Assembly: GCF_000499845.2 (NCBI RefSeq)
Contig: NC_023756.2
Coordinates: forward strand, 39,680,579 to 39,744,578
From: Phaseolus vulgaris
Taxonomy: Eukaryota > Streptophyta > Magnoliopsida > Fabales > Fabaceae
Direction: 5' to 3'
DNA length: 64,000 nucleotides
The notes under the pieces are model-generated. The model did no database searches, had not been told where the DNA came from, and saw only the letters and a program-made list of their open reading frames with translations. A program made the position numbers and the translations under genes. Shown here piece after piece: positions 33,531-45,520 of the stretch (the stretch's first letter is position 1; each line of letters begins with the position of its first letter).

Positions 33531-34259
33531 CATTCTATAGGGGTATTTATAAGTTCTTACCTGTTCTGTAGAGTGAAGTGTGTACTATGTGTCCTCAGTT
33601 TTCATGCAACAGATTACATAGTTGCATATCTGCATAAGAACCTATATATTCCAGGTCTCCTAAGTTTCTTCAGTCACAAATGAGTCATAACAACTTTTCA
33701 AAGAGAAGTCAACCAACACTCAACCAACAATTAAGTTGAACAACAGATAAAAAGACAAGATCAAGACAAAACAACAGATAAGTGTAAAAAGACAAGACAA
33801 AACAATTTAATCAATACAAATGGAGCATACAAATCAAGATTAGAAACCATAGCCTTATTCAAACACTTGGAAAAGATTCAAAGTTCATTAGATTCCTAGA
33901 GATTGTAAATGAACTTAATCTAGGGTTTTAAGATGGGAAAGACACACGATGAGTTGTGCGGAATTTCGATGAGCAAGCACAAAAATAAAGGCAAAGACGA
34001 GAATAGAGTACGAATTGAAACTTATGATGATAAGCTTGAAGAGGTCAGCCTCCTTCGGAGCAAAGAAGTGCCATTGGCCGTTGCAAAGTGCGTTGTCGTC
34101 GCGGAGTGTGTTGCCGTCAAGAAGTGCATTGCCCGCGGAGTGTGTTGTCGTTGCGGAATGTGTTCCCGTTGCAGTGGTTGTCATTGTTAGTGAGAGTGAA
34201 AGATGAGTAGAAAAGGTTAAAGAATGATAAACATAGAAATCCAATATTGCATACTATTT
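33531..34259. repeat. Unassigned stretch with a GC-richer 18-bp-type repeat at 34060-34190
   Basis: About 34060-34190 contains imperfect 16-18-bp units (GTTGTCGTCGCGGAGTGT, GTTGCCGTCAAGAAGTGC, and so on). The Cys/Val-rich (plus) and Thr/Ala-rich (minus) frames are repeat by-products. The surrounding sequence shows no gene. Confidence 0.55.
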
Positions 34260-34943
34260 GCTCAGATTTAAAAAAAAATTAAATAAGTTTTTAAAAAGAA
34301 TGCATATTTATTTAAACCAATTCATAAATTTTTTAATTTAAATAAAATTTTAAATTTATTATTAATTTAATTTTATGTTTAAATAAAATTAAAAAATTTA
34401 AATTACTATTTTAAATGTAATTTTTTAATTTGATATTAATTATTTTAATATTTTAATAAAATTAATAAATTAGTAAATTTATTCATATTAATTTAAATTA
34501 TTTTATAAATTAATAACTAATAATTAATTTTATAAAATTTAATTATTCTAAAATTAGTATCTAAATTTAAATAAAAGCGACTAAAAATTTAAATATCTAA
34601 TTATAGGATGATTAGAAACTAAAAAAATTAGTTTTTAATTTTATTATTTTTAGAGACCCAAAATTAATTTCTAAAATATATTAAGAGTGACTAAATAAAA
34701 AAAATGTTTCCAATTACATCTTAACAATAAAAAAAAATGTCTCTAAAAACAAATTTATTTTTATTTTTATTATTAGCTACAAAAAAATAGTATCTAATTA
34801 TATTATATCTTTTACTAATAATAGAAACTTTTTAGTAACCAATAATTTTTAATTTATAAAATAGTATCTAAATTAATTATTATATAAATTATTATTATTA
34901 TTTTTTTAAATTAGTTATTAAATATATTTTTTTTCTTGTAGTG
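34260..34943. mobile_element. AT-rich element ending in a CACTA-type terminus
   Basis: Its right end is TTTTTTTTCTTGTAGTG, the reverse complement of CACTACAAGAAAAAAAA, as at 47054. The interior is made of AATTAGTTTCTAA/TAGAAACT-type words. The left boundary is not certain. Non-coding. Confidence 0.5.
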
Positions 34944-35645
34944 TCTACTGTCTTAACATATTCAGTAAACTGAACCAAACGTAAGATAAAAAACAAAAGC
35001 CAGCATAAGTAAACAACCATTAAAATGGAGGAATTCATCTTCACACAAATGCATAGAAAGCAAATTTCTTTTATTTATTAGAAAGAAGTGCTTCTTGGTT
35101 ATGCATATAAAACTTCTAATATTTATGATGCTGCAGAACCATTTTTTCTCTGTTTTCATTAACCTTACCTTTTTTTTTTCTCAGTTATTTACTTTAGAAT
35201 CCAATTTCCCAAAATTCTTAGATAAGAGAGAATTTTATATTTGTGCTATCTATCTAACAATTTAATTTTTCTATACTAAATTTGTAAAATCAAATTCACA
35301 TGTCAAAATCAGTATTTTTTATCTTCATTTTAAATTTGTCAATTTAATTGACCCAACGTGATTTTAGGTGCAAAAAATTAATTAGAGGGACATAAACAAG
35401 TGTGAAAGGCTTCTTCAAATTCAACGTCCACACAAAATGTTCACATTAAAAAGTCTTTGTCTTTTTGTCTGCATTTGGTTTACTTATGGTTGAATATTAG
35501 AAGAATAGTTACAGGACACAAATAACAACTTATTTTGGTTTTCACTATTTTCATTAGGGTAGGTATTATATGCTGCTTATTTCAATTTTTTATTCATTAA
35601 ATTTGAACATCAATATTAAAAAATTGACAACAACTTTCAAATAAG
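34944..35645 (-). repeat. RLP 5' end and upstream region, duplicated (copy A)
   Basis: Nearly identical to 56042-56724. Contains an RLP start relic (34950-35037) plus about 600 bp of upstream sequence. The left boundary is the CACTA-type terminus at 34943. Confidence 0.85.
34950..35037 (-). pseudogene. RLP signal-peptide relic
   Basis: On the minus strand ATG at about 35037 begins MNSSILMVVYLCWLLFFILR, matching the RLP start at 1067 (MNSSLFITLFLLLCW). It is cut off after about 30 codons by the CACTA-type terminus, so only the leader remains. Confidence 0.75.
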
Positions 35646-37120
35646 TTCCAATTAACCGAGATAAATTTTTTATTGTCTACATTAATTTATAAGTTTAAAG
35701 TTAAATTTTACAATTTTTCACGTAAAAATTAATAGAGACAACAAAGAAGTGTAAAATATTTTAGACGTTGTAAAAGATTCTAGTAAAAAATGTGTCAATC
35801 ACGACATTAATTTTACATTGAATTTCCCGAAAATTGATTTAAAAAAAGAGTAGTGGTATTTTTTTAAAAAAAATTATTCAAACGTTTTTAGCTTAAACCT
35901 AAAACTTCATATTTATGTCAATGTTCACGTCATCCATGTAAATATAAAGTTTTATGTTGGACGAATGATATTTGATCTAAAATTTAATTTCAATGTTAAA
36001 TAGTTCTTTTCTCCATTGTAGTTGCAGATAATAACAATTTCTTCCTCTTCATCGATGATAGTAATTTAGTGGTTCTTAACCTTTAGTGTGCTATGCTTAC
36101 ATTTTGTTGTTCCATTTGTATTTGTTGAGGTTGAGGTTTTTCTTCAATTATATTGGAGCATCATTTTAAGAACAAACATTATATTACTCCTTTATATCTT
36201 CATTTTATTATTAAAATTGAAGTTGTGGTTGTTTTTGAACATTTCAATCATGATAATGTATGGATATCTCTCTATTGAATTGTTGTTGATAAAACTGTTG
36301 GTTGATATTGAAATTTAATTTTTAAATTTAATGTGTTATTTAGTTTTGTAAGTTTATAATTATACAATTGAAATTAGTTTTTTTTCTATATATAGGAGTA
36401 AATTTATAAGTTTTTAAAATTGTAATTTGTACTTTATGAAAAGTATAAAGAATACAAGGACTAATTAATTATTAGTCCTAGGAGTGATTAAACTATTTAG
36501 TCATTAAATTGTTTAAAATTTTAGGGATTAAATTATATAGAAATTTATAAAATATATTGTATGAAATTACAGGAAAACAATTAGTTTAGATGTAAAAAAA
36601 ATTGTATTGTATGTTTGCTTGATGTACTAATTTAATTAAATTTTAGTTTTTGTTTGAGATTTAGTAAATGGTTAAACATTAATTATGTGTTTTAAATTTT
36701 GAATTGTTCGATTGGACAATTTGAAATTTTCATAGTTTGTTAATACATACTTATTAAGTGTAAGCTTAAATTTGATGTAATTTCAGTTCAAACAATTTAG
36801 TGTTGTCCTCCGAGTACATACTTGATTGTGATATGTTATCTGTGACCACTTTCATTTCAAGTAATTTGGAGACCAATGCATCATACTACACTTTTTTTTT
36901 ATCAAATTTATGATATATATCAGACTTAGTTTGTATATGTTAAAGAATTATGAAAAGTAGGTAGGGTCTTACATTGAATTACAAAAGTGAGAATCAAAAT
37001 GAATGATTGATGACAATGAAGTTTCTATCTTACGTAGTTATGAACTGAAGTTAAATGAATACATGTCATGTTAGTGAAGAGTGTGAAAAGGAAATTGATG
37101 AGTTCTTGCACTTTACTTGT
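35646..37120. other. AT-rich intergenic sequence
   Basis: No gene or repeat unit is recognised with confidence; the ORF at 36088 is hydrophobic and T-rich and has no support. Confidence 0.5.
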
Positions 37121-38258
37121 TGATGAGTGTCATATTTCAGTAATATTTTATATTAAAATAAGACACTTATGAATATTAATTGATAAAATAACTATAATAT
37201 AACCCTTAATTTATGAATTAAAACATTTTTACGTATTTTGTGATTATAATTTGAATAAGAACGATTTATTCTCAAATTTGTGTTAATTTCAGGATTCTAG
37301 GGAAGAATAAAGATGAAAGGGCAAAAGGAGAATAAACAAAGATAAAAAGGGAAAACTGGGATGCTCAAACACTCGTCCAAGCTCGCCAAGCCAGAAGCTC
37401 CTAGAGGATCTCCTCCATGCGAGATCAATCTAGAGACGTTGGACTTGTTTTCATCCAACTCGCCCAGACGAGCAAATCACGCCCAAGCGAGAATTCACTT
37501 AGTCCAAGCCCAACTAGGTTAAATATAAGGCGAGAGACACAATCTTAGACATCAATTGGGAGAATATAAGGTGTTAGAAAACCCTAGAGAATGTAACCGT
37601 CAAGGAGAAATATCCTGGATCTTCTTTTCTTGCTTTCCATACTTGTAATGGCCAACTCGAATGAATAATTCTACCATTTGGGATTGAGAGTAGTCTCTTC
37701 AAACTCTTATGTATTGAGGTGATATTGAAATATAATATTTTGTTTTTGATTGATGATTGGTATTGTCATTTTATCTGCAATGCTTGTTTACCATGATCAA
37801 GATCCTTAGATTTGACTGAAATGTATCTCTAAGTTTTTGACCCAAATGACAATGCTTAACATATTTGAATGCTGGGAATAAATTTGAAATGTTAATTGCT
37901 ATAAACATCTAACCGTGATGATAAAGATTTTTTTAATAAATATGCGATGAATCGATATGAATGACTTTTATATGGGCATCAACATCAATTAAAGGATATA
38001 ACGTTACTATGATTTTCAAAATACAAAAGAGTAGAAGGATGAACCCCAATCCCAATTTTTCCAATTGAACCAACAAACTCTAACTTACTTTCTTTACAAT
38101 TCTTCCAATCATAACAAACTCTCAACAAACTTTATTATTTTGTTTTCTATTTAGTGAATCTTACACTTGATAATTCAACTTTTTCTTGTGCGTTCGATAT
38201 CCGTCCCTAAGGACAAATAATTACTTGACGCGGTACAATTGTCGTAAAACAGTCATCA
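37121..38258. mobile_element. Solo LTR, family with CTCGCCCA motifs (copy A)
   Basis: Starts TGATGAGTGTCATATTTCAG and ends GTAAAACAGTCATCA. It is flanked by CTTGT (37116-37120) and CTCGT (38259-38263), a 5-bp target duplication with one mismatch. The interior has a short GC-richer patch with CTCGCC/GCCCAAGCGAG words and the 3' end has GTTCGATATCC. Collinear with 44352-45520. No coding capacity, hence a solo LTR. Confidence 0.75.
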
Positions 38259-38263
38259 CTCGT

Positions 38264-39728
38264 CAAAATGGAAAACCTATTAAGGAAACATATTAATGTC
38301 CATGTGTTCATTTTCTAATCCAAATGTGTCAGGAACTACATTGAGAACAAAGAAAATTGCGACAAATATAAACCAATAATAGGTACAAAAATTAGCAATA
38401 AAAGAACACATAGAAGCTATGTTTCCCATAGTCCTAATAACATGTATGTCGTTGACTTCGTTGTCCATATGGACTATGAGTGTTTTTTATGAGAAAGATG
38501 ATGTCTCATGCATATTTAGAGAGTCATCACATCACTGTCACATCAAATTTAGAAAAATAACTGAAATGATGTTATTGAGAAAAGTGACGTTGAAGTGCTA
38601 GATCAATTTTGAGTAGTTCTTGTAAACAGTTGAAGACTACTTCTATAAAAATTCACATTACGCTTTTCATAGTTCTAATGTCCAAGTTGAAAATCTATAA
38701 AAATTCATATTACGCTTTTCATAGTTCTAATGTCCAAGTTGAAAACCCAATTGACAATTTTAGAGTTTAGGGTTTAGATTAGATGAATAAGGGACATGGA
38801 ATAAGATAGCGATTAAGTTTTATGAACTAAAGTAATGCTTTTATGGGTACTTTCATAATAGCTCTTCGGAACTCTAGTTTAGGAGTTAATATAAGAGTTG
38901 ATTACTGCAGTAAATTATTTTGCTGATTGAATGTGTACTATCATGGCCTTAGTCTTATATAACTTAATAATTTCTCATAGTCCACCTTCTTATCTTACAT
39001 GTATGATTTTATCCTCAACATCCTACCATGGGAAGATACTTTTATCTCGTACTCTTCTAACTGTCATCTAATGTAAATATATGCTTGGATCTTACTTTTT
39101 TGCATAAATTTTAGCATGAAAAAGTCAACGAACACTACCTCTAATGATAGAAACTGATACGCTCTTTCAACTAGTTTTTTTATCAGTAATAAAAGAATTA
39201 AATAAAAAGAAATATTTATGGAGTCCTCCAACCCTTATATAAAAGAAGTACAAACCTATCCAAATGACTCCAAAAAGGATAAACTCATTTGGAAATAGGT
39301 ACTGATCGTCCAGCCTAACAGTGTGCCTCTAACCAACACTTATATTTCAACACCATAAATGAACCCATGTCATAATCTGAGATTAAGAAAACAAAGAAGA
39401 AAGCTCTTGTGATAACTCTGACATTCTAAAATAATCTCTGCCATATTCCAATTTCAATATTGATAGCGTTTGTTGCCCTTTGTAATAAACTCTACCTCAA
39501 AATTCACTACCATACTATATTTGTTAACCTGATACCTCAATAGCAACCCACTTTGATCCATCCTTCACTCATCTGCCTCTTTATCCTTCTCCTTGGCCAC
39601 AAAACTTATTTCATATATTGCAATCTACATCATTAACTAATAATCTCTCTTGGCAACATCCACTAATTAAATGATTTTCTCCCTTTGCCAAGCCCACTCC
39701 ACCTTTGTTGTCTTCTCTATCTTTACTT
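38264..39728. repeat. Intergenic sequence, partly shared with 42120-42270; 52-bp tandem duplication
   Basis: About 38540-38680 matches 42135-42260 (GAAATGATGTTATTGAGAA, TTGATCAATTTTGA...AGTTCTTGT). At 38643-38746 a 52-bp unit starting CTATAAAAATTCA(C/T)ATTACG occurs twice. No gene is seen. Confidence 0.65.
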
Positions 39729-41191
39729 CACTAGTGCAAAAAGGTACATTAACGACAGTTAAAAATGACATATAAAGACGGTTTCTAAATCGTCGTTATT
39801 GCAGGTGTCATTATAAGTAATCATTTTTAACGATGATTGCTAAACCGTTGTTATAAACAAGAGTATAGCGACGGTTCATCTAACCGGCTTTATAAGTGGA
39901 TGCTGAATAGGAATAAAAAAAATTTAAACAACTACTTTTAAAGACGGTTCCACGTGGAATCGTTGTTGTATGTGGGTTTTGAAAGACGGTTCCACGTGGA
40001 ACCGTCGTTATATGTGGGTTTTAAAAAAAATTAATTTGTTTTTTAAAAAACTTCAAACCTGCATAAAATATCCAATTCCAGAAAATCAAAACATTTAAAA
40101 TCATAGTTTAAGTATAAAAAAATACATACAAAAAATTATAACATTCTACAAAGAGTTTTTCTAATATATAAAAGAGTATGTCATTCTAATGATTTATCTA
40201 TCCTAAGGTGCTATACATAGTTACAAAATACTTTGACCATGTTGTTCTCACATACTCCAATGTTTTCGAATCTAGCGGGTGTTGGTCGTTTAAAAACTGT
40301 ACATTTTGAATTTTTTTGAATTTGTACATGAATAATAAACCCCAAATTTTAAAGTGTTTAATGTTTTGAGGTATTACCTGATCCCAATCTTTATTAATTG
40401 CAACTTGCACAATAGTCAACATCCATTGCATAACATAATAGTCACACTCATAACTTCTGGATTGCTTGTTGGATTGCATGTGGAAATTAATGTATTAAAT
40501 GAATGAGTGAGACACATAAAATTGAGTGAACAAATATACTTTAAATACCTTAAGGTACATCCAAGTGAGTCTTTGTGCGTTTGCACTTCTCCTCCCACAC
40601 AACATGTTATGTCCAGAGTAAACACTAAAATAATAAAATTTCATGTTATAATACATAATATTGTATAATGTATAAGTAATAATAAATGTTAAATGAAACT
40701 GTCGTACCTATCTATAATGTTTTTAAAATAGGTAGGGGTTTTCTTTATGCAAAAAGCAAAACTATGTAGCGGTATGATCTTGAACAAATATGATCAATAG
40801 TTGCCAATGACACCTATATATCAAATCAGTTAGTTTCTCTTATATCAATAATTTAGTATAACTTATTTAATAAATAAGAACTTACACATGGATGTACGGA
40901 GCAAAATAAATTTGTTTTCCTCCATTCTTTAAGACAGTGGTGATGTATGTTTGTGTTTCTGACTTCTTGTTTTCAATTAATTGAATGAGTTTAGGGTCTA
41001 AAAACCCATATATATTGTGTTTCCCCTCATTGAAGCATAATCCACAAAGATACCTAAATTTCAATAAGTTAGTACTAATATATTTAAAAAATGCAAAAAA
41101 AATTATGAAACTGCCACCGCCTTGCTTACTACGATGGTTGTTTCCAAACTGTCTTTAAATGGTGTCCTTAATGAAGTATTTTGTACTAGTG
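39729..41191 (-). mobile_element. Second CACTA element, 1463 bp, carrying a Ulp1-like remnant
   Basis: The ends are CACTAGTGCAAAAAGGTACA and, on the other strand, CACTAGTACAAAATACTTCA, with a perfect CTT target duplication. Subterminal palindromes (GACGGTTCCACGTGGAACCG) lie at about 39940-40015. The only coding remnant is a Ulp1-like protease on the minus strand; there is no transposase, so it is a non-autonomous deletion derivative. Confidence 0.88.
40198..41064 (-). pseudogene. Ulp1-like cysteine peptidase (C48) remnant inside the CACTA element
   Basis: Minus-strand pieces in order are YGFLDPKLIQLIENKKSETQ with KQIYFAPYIHV (40882-41064), then SYECDYYVMQWMLTIVQ and SKTLEYVRTTWSKYF (40198-40479). 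They match the middle and C-terminal parts of the Ulp1-type domain found in many plant CACTA elements. The presumed catalytic cysteine in YEC is present, but the following glycine is D. The block with the catalytic His and Asp was not recognised. Intervening introns or decay separate the pieces. Confidence 0.7.
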
Positions 41192-42281
41192 CTTCAACAA
41201 TGTAAGTGATAAATATATTTTCTTATAATTTTTAATATTTGTATAACATTTAATTTTATTCATGTCACCATGAGATTTGTAAGAGAAAAAATCATAAGAA
41301 GATGGTGGAGATGTGAGATTGTACCTTCCCCAAAAAGATTTTGTATAGTTCAAAATTCGAGCCTGACACAATAGTGAGATAGTGCCTACCCCAGTTTCTT
41401 TCTCTGTAATGTAAGAACTTCATTCATGCATGTAACTGCATAACAGCCATGTGTAAGCTATAGCAGTATAAACCAACCCTTACCCTTTAACACTACCAAA
41501 TGAGTGTGCCCAGCTCAATAATGTTGTAAGAACCAAAATTCCATTTTAACTTTTAAGTGTGAGCCATGATCAACCACTCACTCACTATTTTTCCATATAA
41601 TATACTCAATCTTTTTTAAACTTTACTTTTGAAAATTGTTTATTCATTTAGATTTGATTATTTGAGTAAATATTGAGATGTCAATTGATATGTTATTTGT
41701 TCTAAGACGTACTCGTGAAGATTACGATAAAGTTTCATAGAACAACCACAAATAATCTTTAAATTTGATTTTCTTTTACTTTTACTTTTAGTGATGTAGT
41801 TTTTATTAACGATTTAGGTCTGAAAAATTTATGTAATAGTAAAAATAAATTTGCTATATTTTAGAGATTAGTTGTGGGTTTTCGTTAAAATATTGGTATT
41901 AAAGAATTGTTATTTTACGAATATAGTCGTTGAGATTTTAGGATAATTGTCGTTGAGATTTTAGGATAGTTGTTTCATCGTCATTAGAATAACAAGTTTT
42001 TTTTGTCCTGATCATGTGATGTTATTCCTTTGTCTCGGTCTTTATTTGATGACGTGAAAACTCCAATGTGAAAATCCCTACTACTTTCGAAAGCCAAGGT
42101 GTAATTGATGTAGTAATGTTGCTAGTTAAATCAAATTCCATCAAATCTAGAAAAATATTTGAAATGATGTTATTGAGAAGAGTGACAGTGGAGTGCTTGA
42201 TCAATTTTGATTAGTTCTTGTGCACAATTGAAGACTATCCTGTATGAAAATTCATACTTTTCATAAGAAATATGTATTATT
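41192..42281. other. Intergenic sequence
   Basis: No gene is seen. About 41930-41965 has a 24-bp tandem duplication (GTCGTTGAGATTTTAGGATA). About 42120-42270 is shared with 38520-38680. Confidence 0.55.
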
Positions 42282-43179
42282 AACACCCTCTGCTACTAAC
42301 ACAGACTTGACATCGCTTGTGTGGCATTAATTGACACTGCAAACGTGACATTTGGTGAGGATGTGACACTGGCTCTATATTATAATATATGACAAGTAGC
42401 ACACGCAAAACTGGTTATCCGTGTCTCTATAAGTGGTTACTTATGTGACGCATGCAAAACTGGTTACCCATGTGTGCATAAGTGGTTACTTATGTGACGT
42501 TTATGGTCACCCACTCTTCATGAAAAAAAAATCATTTTTTTAATAAGAATCATATATTACATCGGTTAGATGACTTAACCGATGTAATAACCCTACCAGA
42601 ACTGGTTACCAGCCACAGGTTCCTCCACATATACTGGCACATGCAAAACTGGTTACCCGTGTGTCTGTAAGTGATTACCTATGTGACGTTTATGACCCAC
42701 CCACTCTTTATGAAAAAAAAATTCATTTTTTTTAATATGGGCCATATATTACATCGGTTAAATGGCTTAACCGATGTAAAAAGCATATATTACATCGGTT
42801 AACCGATGTAATAACCCTACTAGAACTGGTTACCAGCCACAAGTTCCTCCACATATACTAGCACACGCAAAACTGGTTACTTGTGTGTCTGTAAGTGGTT
42901 ACCTATGTGACGTTTACGACCCACCCACTCTTTATGAAAAAAAAATCAATTTTTTTTTAATATGGGTCATATATTACATCGATTAGATGGCTTAACCGGT
43001 GTAATATGGGTCATTCTAAGTAAAAAAAAATATTACACCGGTTGTTACTAAGAACCAATGTAATATATTCTTTTTTTACCCTATTTTGAAGCTCGCGCTG
43101 CTCATTCGCGCACAATCTCAATATGTCACGTCATTGCCACGTCTACAACGTCAAATGTGTGTTACTGTCAGAGGGTGTC
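42282..43179. mobile_element. Non-autonomous terminal-inverted-repeat element with internal triplication
   Basis: The ends are inverted: AACACCCTCTGCTACTAACACA at the left, GACACCCTCTGACAGTAACACA at the right on the other strand. The interior carries three tandem copies of a ~230-bp unit and several ATTACATCGGTTA...TAACCGATGTAAT palindromes. No ORF. The superfamily is not clear because no convincing target duplication was found. Confidence 0.75.
42385..42965. repeat. ~230-bp unit, three tandem copies
   Basis: Each unit has GCAAAACTGGTTAC, TAAGTGGTTACCTATGTGAC, GACCCACCCACTCTTTATGA, an A-run and T-run, then the ATCGGTT palindrome. Copies start near 42390, 42628 and 42856. Confidence 0.85.
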
Positions 43180-43737
43180 AATATATCAACACTCTTTTCA
43201 TAATTCTAATGTCGAAGTTGAAACACAATTGACATTTTTCTCAAAAGTAAACAAGGACATTAAAGAAAATAGAGATTAAAGTTATATAAAAGCTCAAAAG
43301 AAATAAGAAGACATTGTCTATTGTGTTTTCATTTTTTCTATTTTACCTAGTAATATTTGTTTGTCCCATATGCTCTTCTATTTTTTCCCTTTTCTTTCTA
43401 ACTTCTTTTGCTCTTTATACCAGAGTCTCATTTTGTCCTTTTTATATATGAAATGTTAAATTAAATTGAATTAAATTTAAAAAATAGAGACATAAAGTTA
43501 AAAATGCTGCATCCAAAACTAAATGTTCACAAAGTGATCGCCACAGAGAAAGAGTTCTATGTAGATCAAATTAAATTTATACTTATTAAAAAATAGATTA
43601 CAATTTCTTAATCTTACTTCAGTGACAAAGTTATCTAGAATTTATCTATAATAAGTTCAACATGCACATTCTTTAGCTTTAACACCCACTAACAATTTAA
43701 ATAAGGCTCTCATATTTAAAAATAAATCAAAACATTC
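43180..43737. repeat. RLP 3'-flank segment, duplicated
   Basis: The left part resembles 15540-15890 and the right part (43550-43735) resembles 51325-51530 (AGAGTTCTATGTAG, TTTATCTATAATAAGTTCAA). No gene is seen. Confidence 0.65.
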
Positions 43738-44175
43738 TACTAGAAAATCATTAAATAGGAACAATTTTAGATACAAAACATAATTAGTTGCCTAGTTGAT
43801 CATTAAATAAAAACCAATTTTAGAGACAAAAAATAATTAGTTGTTATCTTGACAAAATTAGATACTATTTTACAGAATAAAAAAATTATTGATATCTTAA
43901 TTAATTTCTATTATTGATAAATAGTTTCTAAATTGATATCTAATTAGTTATCAAAGTTTTAACTACCAATTATTTATATTCTAAAGTTGGTAGCTAAAAG
44001 CTTGGTAGCTAATTAAATATCAATTTAGAAACTATTTATCAATAATAAAAACTAATTTAGATACCAATAATTTTTTAGTCTCTAAAATAGTATCTAATTT
44101 AGTCAATATAACAACTAATTATTTTTTGTCTCTAAAATTGGTTTTTATTTGATGATCAACTAGGCAATTAAGAGT
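43738..44175. repeat. Long fold-back (inverted repeat), MITE-like
   Basis: The two arms of roughly 200 bp are inverted copies of each other (TTGATCATTAAATAAAAACC / GGTTTTTATTTGATGATCAA; TAGTTTCTAAATTGATATCT / AATATCAATTTAGAAACTA). The short centre is near 43985. Non-coding; related in style to 9880-10235, 34260-34943 and 47054-47400. Confidence 0.8.
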
Positions 44176-44254
44176 ATTTCAAATTAACTTTCATGTTATA
44201 TGATAATTTTATTTTTCATCACAATAGTTATTAGCATTAGGGAAAATATTGAAG

Positions 44255-44351
44255 TTCAAACCACACACGATCAAGGAAATGAAAATAGGCATAACACTAT
44301 GATCTACAAATGAACAAAGGACTGACTACGGTCTAAAATTCCACAACAAAT
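44255..44351 (-). pseudogene. RLP 3'-end scrap
   Basis: Matches the 3' ends of the RLP copies at 51640-51735 and 17430-17525 (ATGATCTA(C/T)AAATGAACAAAGGA, the SFxxCRSWRY-type tail). Cut at 44351 by the solo LTR. Confidence 0.8.
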
Positions 44352-45520
44352 TGATAAGTGTCATATTTCAGTAATGTTTCATATTAAAATACAGACACTT
44401 ATGGATATTAATTGATAAAATAAATATAACCCCTAATTTATGAATTCAAACATTTTTACATAATTTGTGATTATAATATGAATGGAGATAAAACCATGGA
44501 GATAAAAGGGTAAGAGGAGAATATACAAGATAAAAAGGGAAAGCTGGAATGCTCCAAACACTCGCCCAAACTCGCCTAAGCTAGAAGCTCCTAGAGGATC
44601 TCGCCCAAGCGAGCTCATTCACGTCCAGCGAGATAATTCCAGAGACATTGGGTCTGTTTTCGTCCAACTCGCCCAGGCCAGGCCAATCACGCCCAGGCGA
44701 GAAGTCACTTAGCCCAAGCCCAACTAGGTTAAATATGAGGCGTGAAGCATAACCCTAGATATCATTGGGAGAATAGAGAGAGATAGAAAACCCTAGAGTA
44801 GGCCGCCGTCCAAGAGAAACATCATGGATCTTCTTTTCTTGCTTTTCATGCTTGTAATGACCAACATGAGTGTCAAATTATTCCCTTTGGGATTGTGAGT
44901 AATTTGTTCAAACACTTATGTATTGAGGTGACATTTATCTATAATATTCAATTCTTAATTGATGATTGATATTATCACTTTATTCTCAAAGCTTGAATTA
45001 TTCATGATTTTCATCCTTAGATTTGATTGGAAAGCACTTCTAAGCATACCTAAATGATAATGATTAACATATTTGAATGCTATAAATAGATTTCAAATGT
45101 TAATTGCTTTATAACATTTGTTCATAATGATAAACAGTTTTTATAAATGTGAGAGGAATTGATATTTATGAGACTCTTTTAATAATTTTGTTTGCGAGGA
45201 ATCAATATGAATGATTTTTATATGTGCATCAATATCAATCAAGATTGAATATTATATTCTTATGAAAAATATAGACGAGTGAGACGGATGAACCCCAATC
45301 CCAATTTTCCCAATTGACTTATACAAATATTTTACTTTGCTTTATTTAATTTCTTGCAAATTTACCATACAAACAACCTTTCCAACAAACTTTTACAAAT
45401 TCTCTTATATTTAGTTAAGATTATACTAGAGAGTTTAACTATTCCTTGTGTGTTCGATATCCATACTTAGGAAAAATTTGTTACTTCTGACACGGTACAC
45501 TTGCCGTAAAATAGTCATCC
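44352..45520. mobile_element. Solo LTR, family with CTCGCCCA motifs (copy B)
   Basis: Starts TGATAAGTGTCATATTTCAG and ends AAAATAGTCATCC, collinear with copy A at 37121. It interrupts the RLP 3' scrap on the left; the right flank is a Copia relic, and no target duplication is preserved. Confidence 0.7.

Larger units (their letters stand above)
39726..41194. other. Target-site duplication of the second CACTA element (CTT)
   Basis: CTT at 39726-39728 and at 41192-41194 flank the element; 3 bp is the expected size for CACTA elements. Confidence 0.8.

Noticed and set aside
33915..34244. Possible Thr/Ala-rich secreted protein (minus strand)
   Set aside because: The composition comes from the short tandem repeat at 34060-34190 and no homolog is recognised.
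36088..36318. 76-residue hydrophobic frame
   Set aside because: T-rich AT sequence gives hydrophobic codons by chance; no supporting homology.
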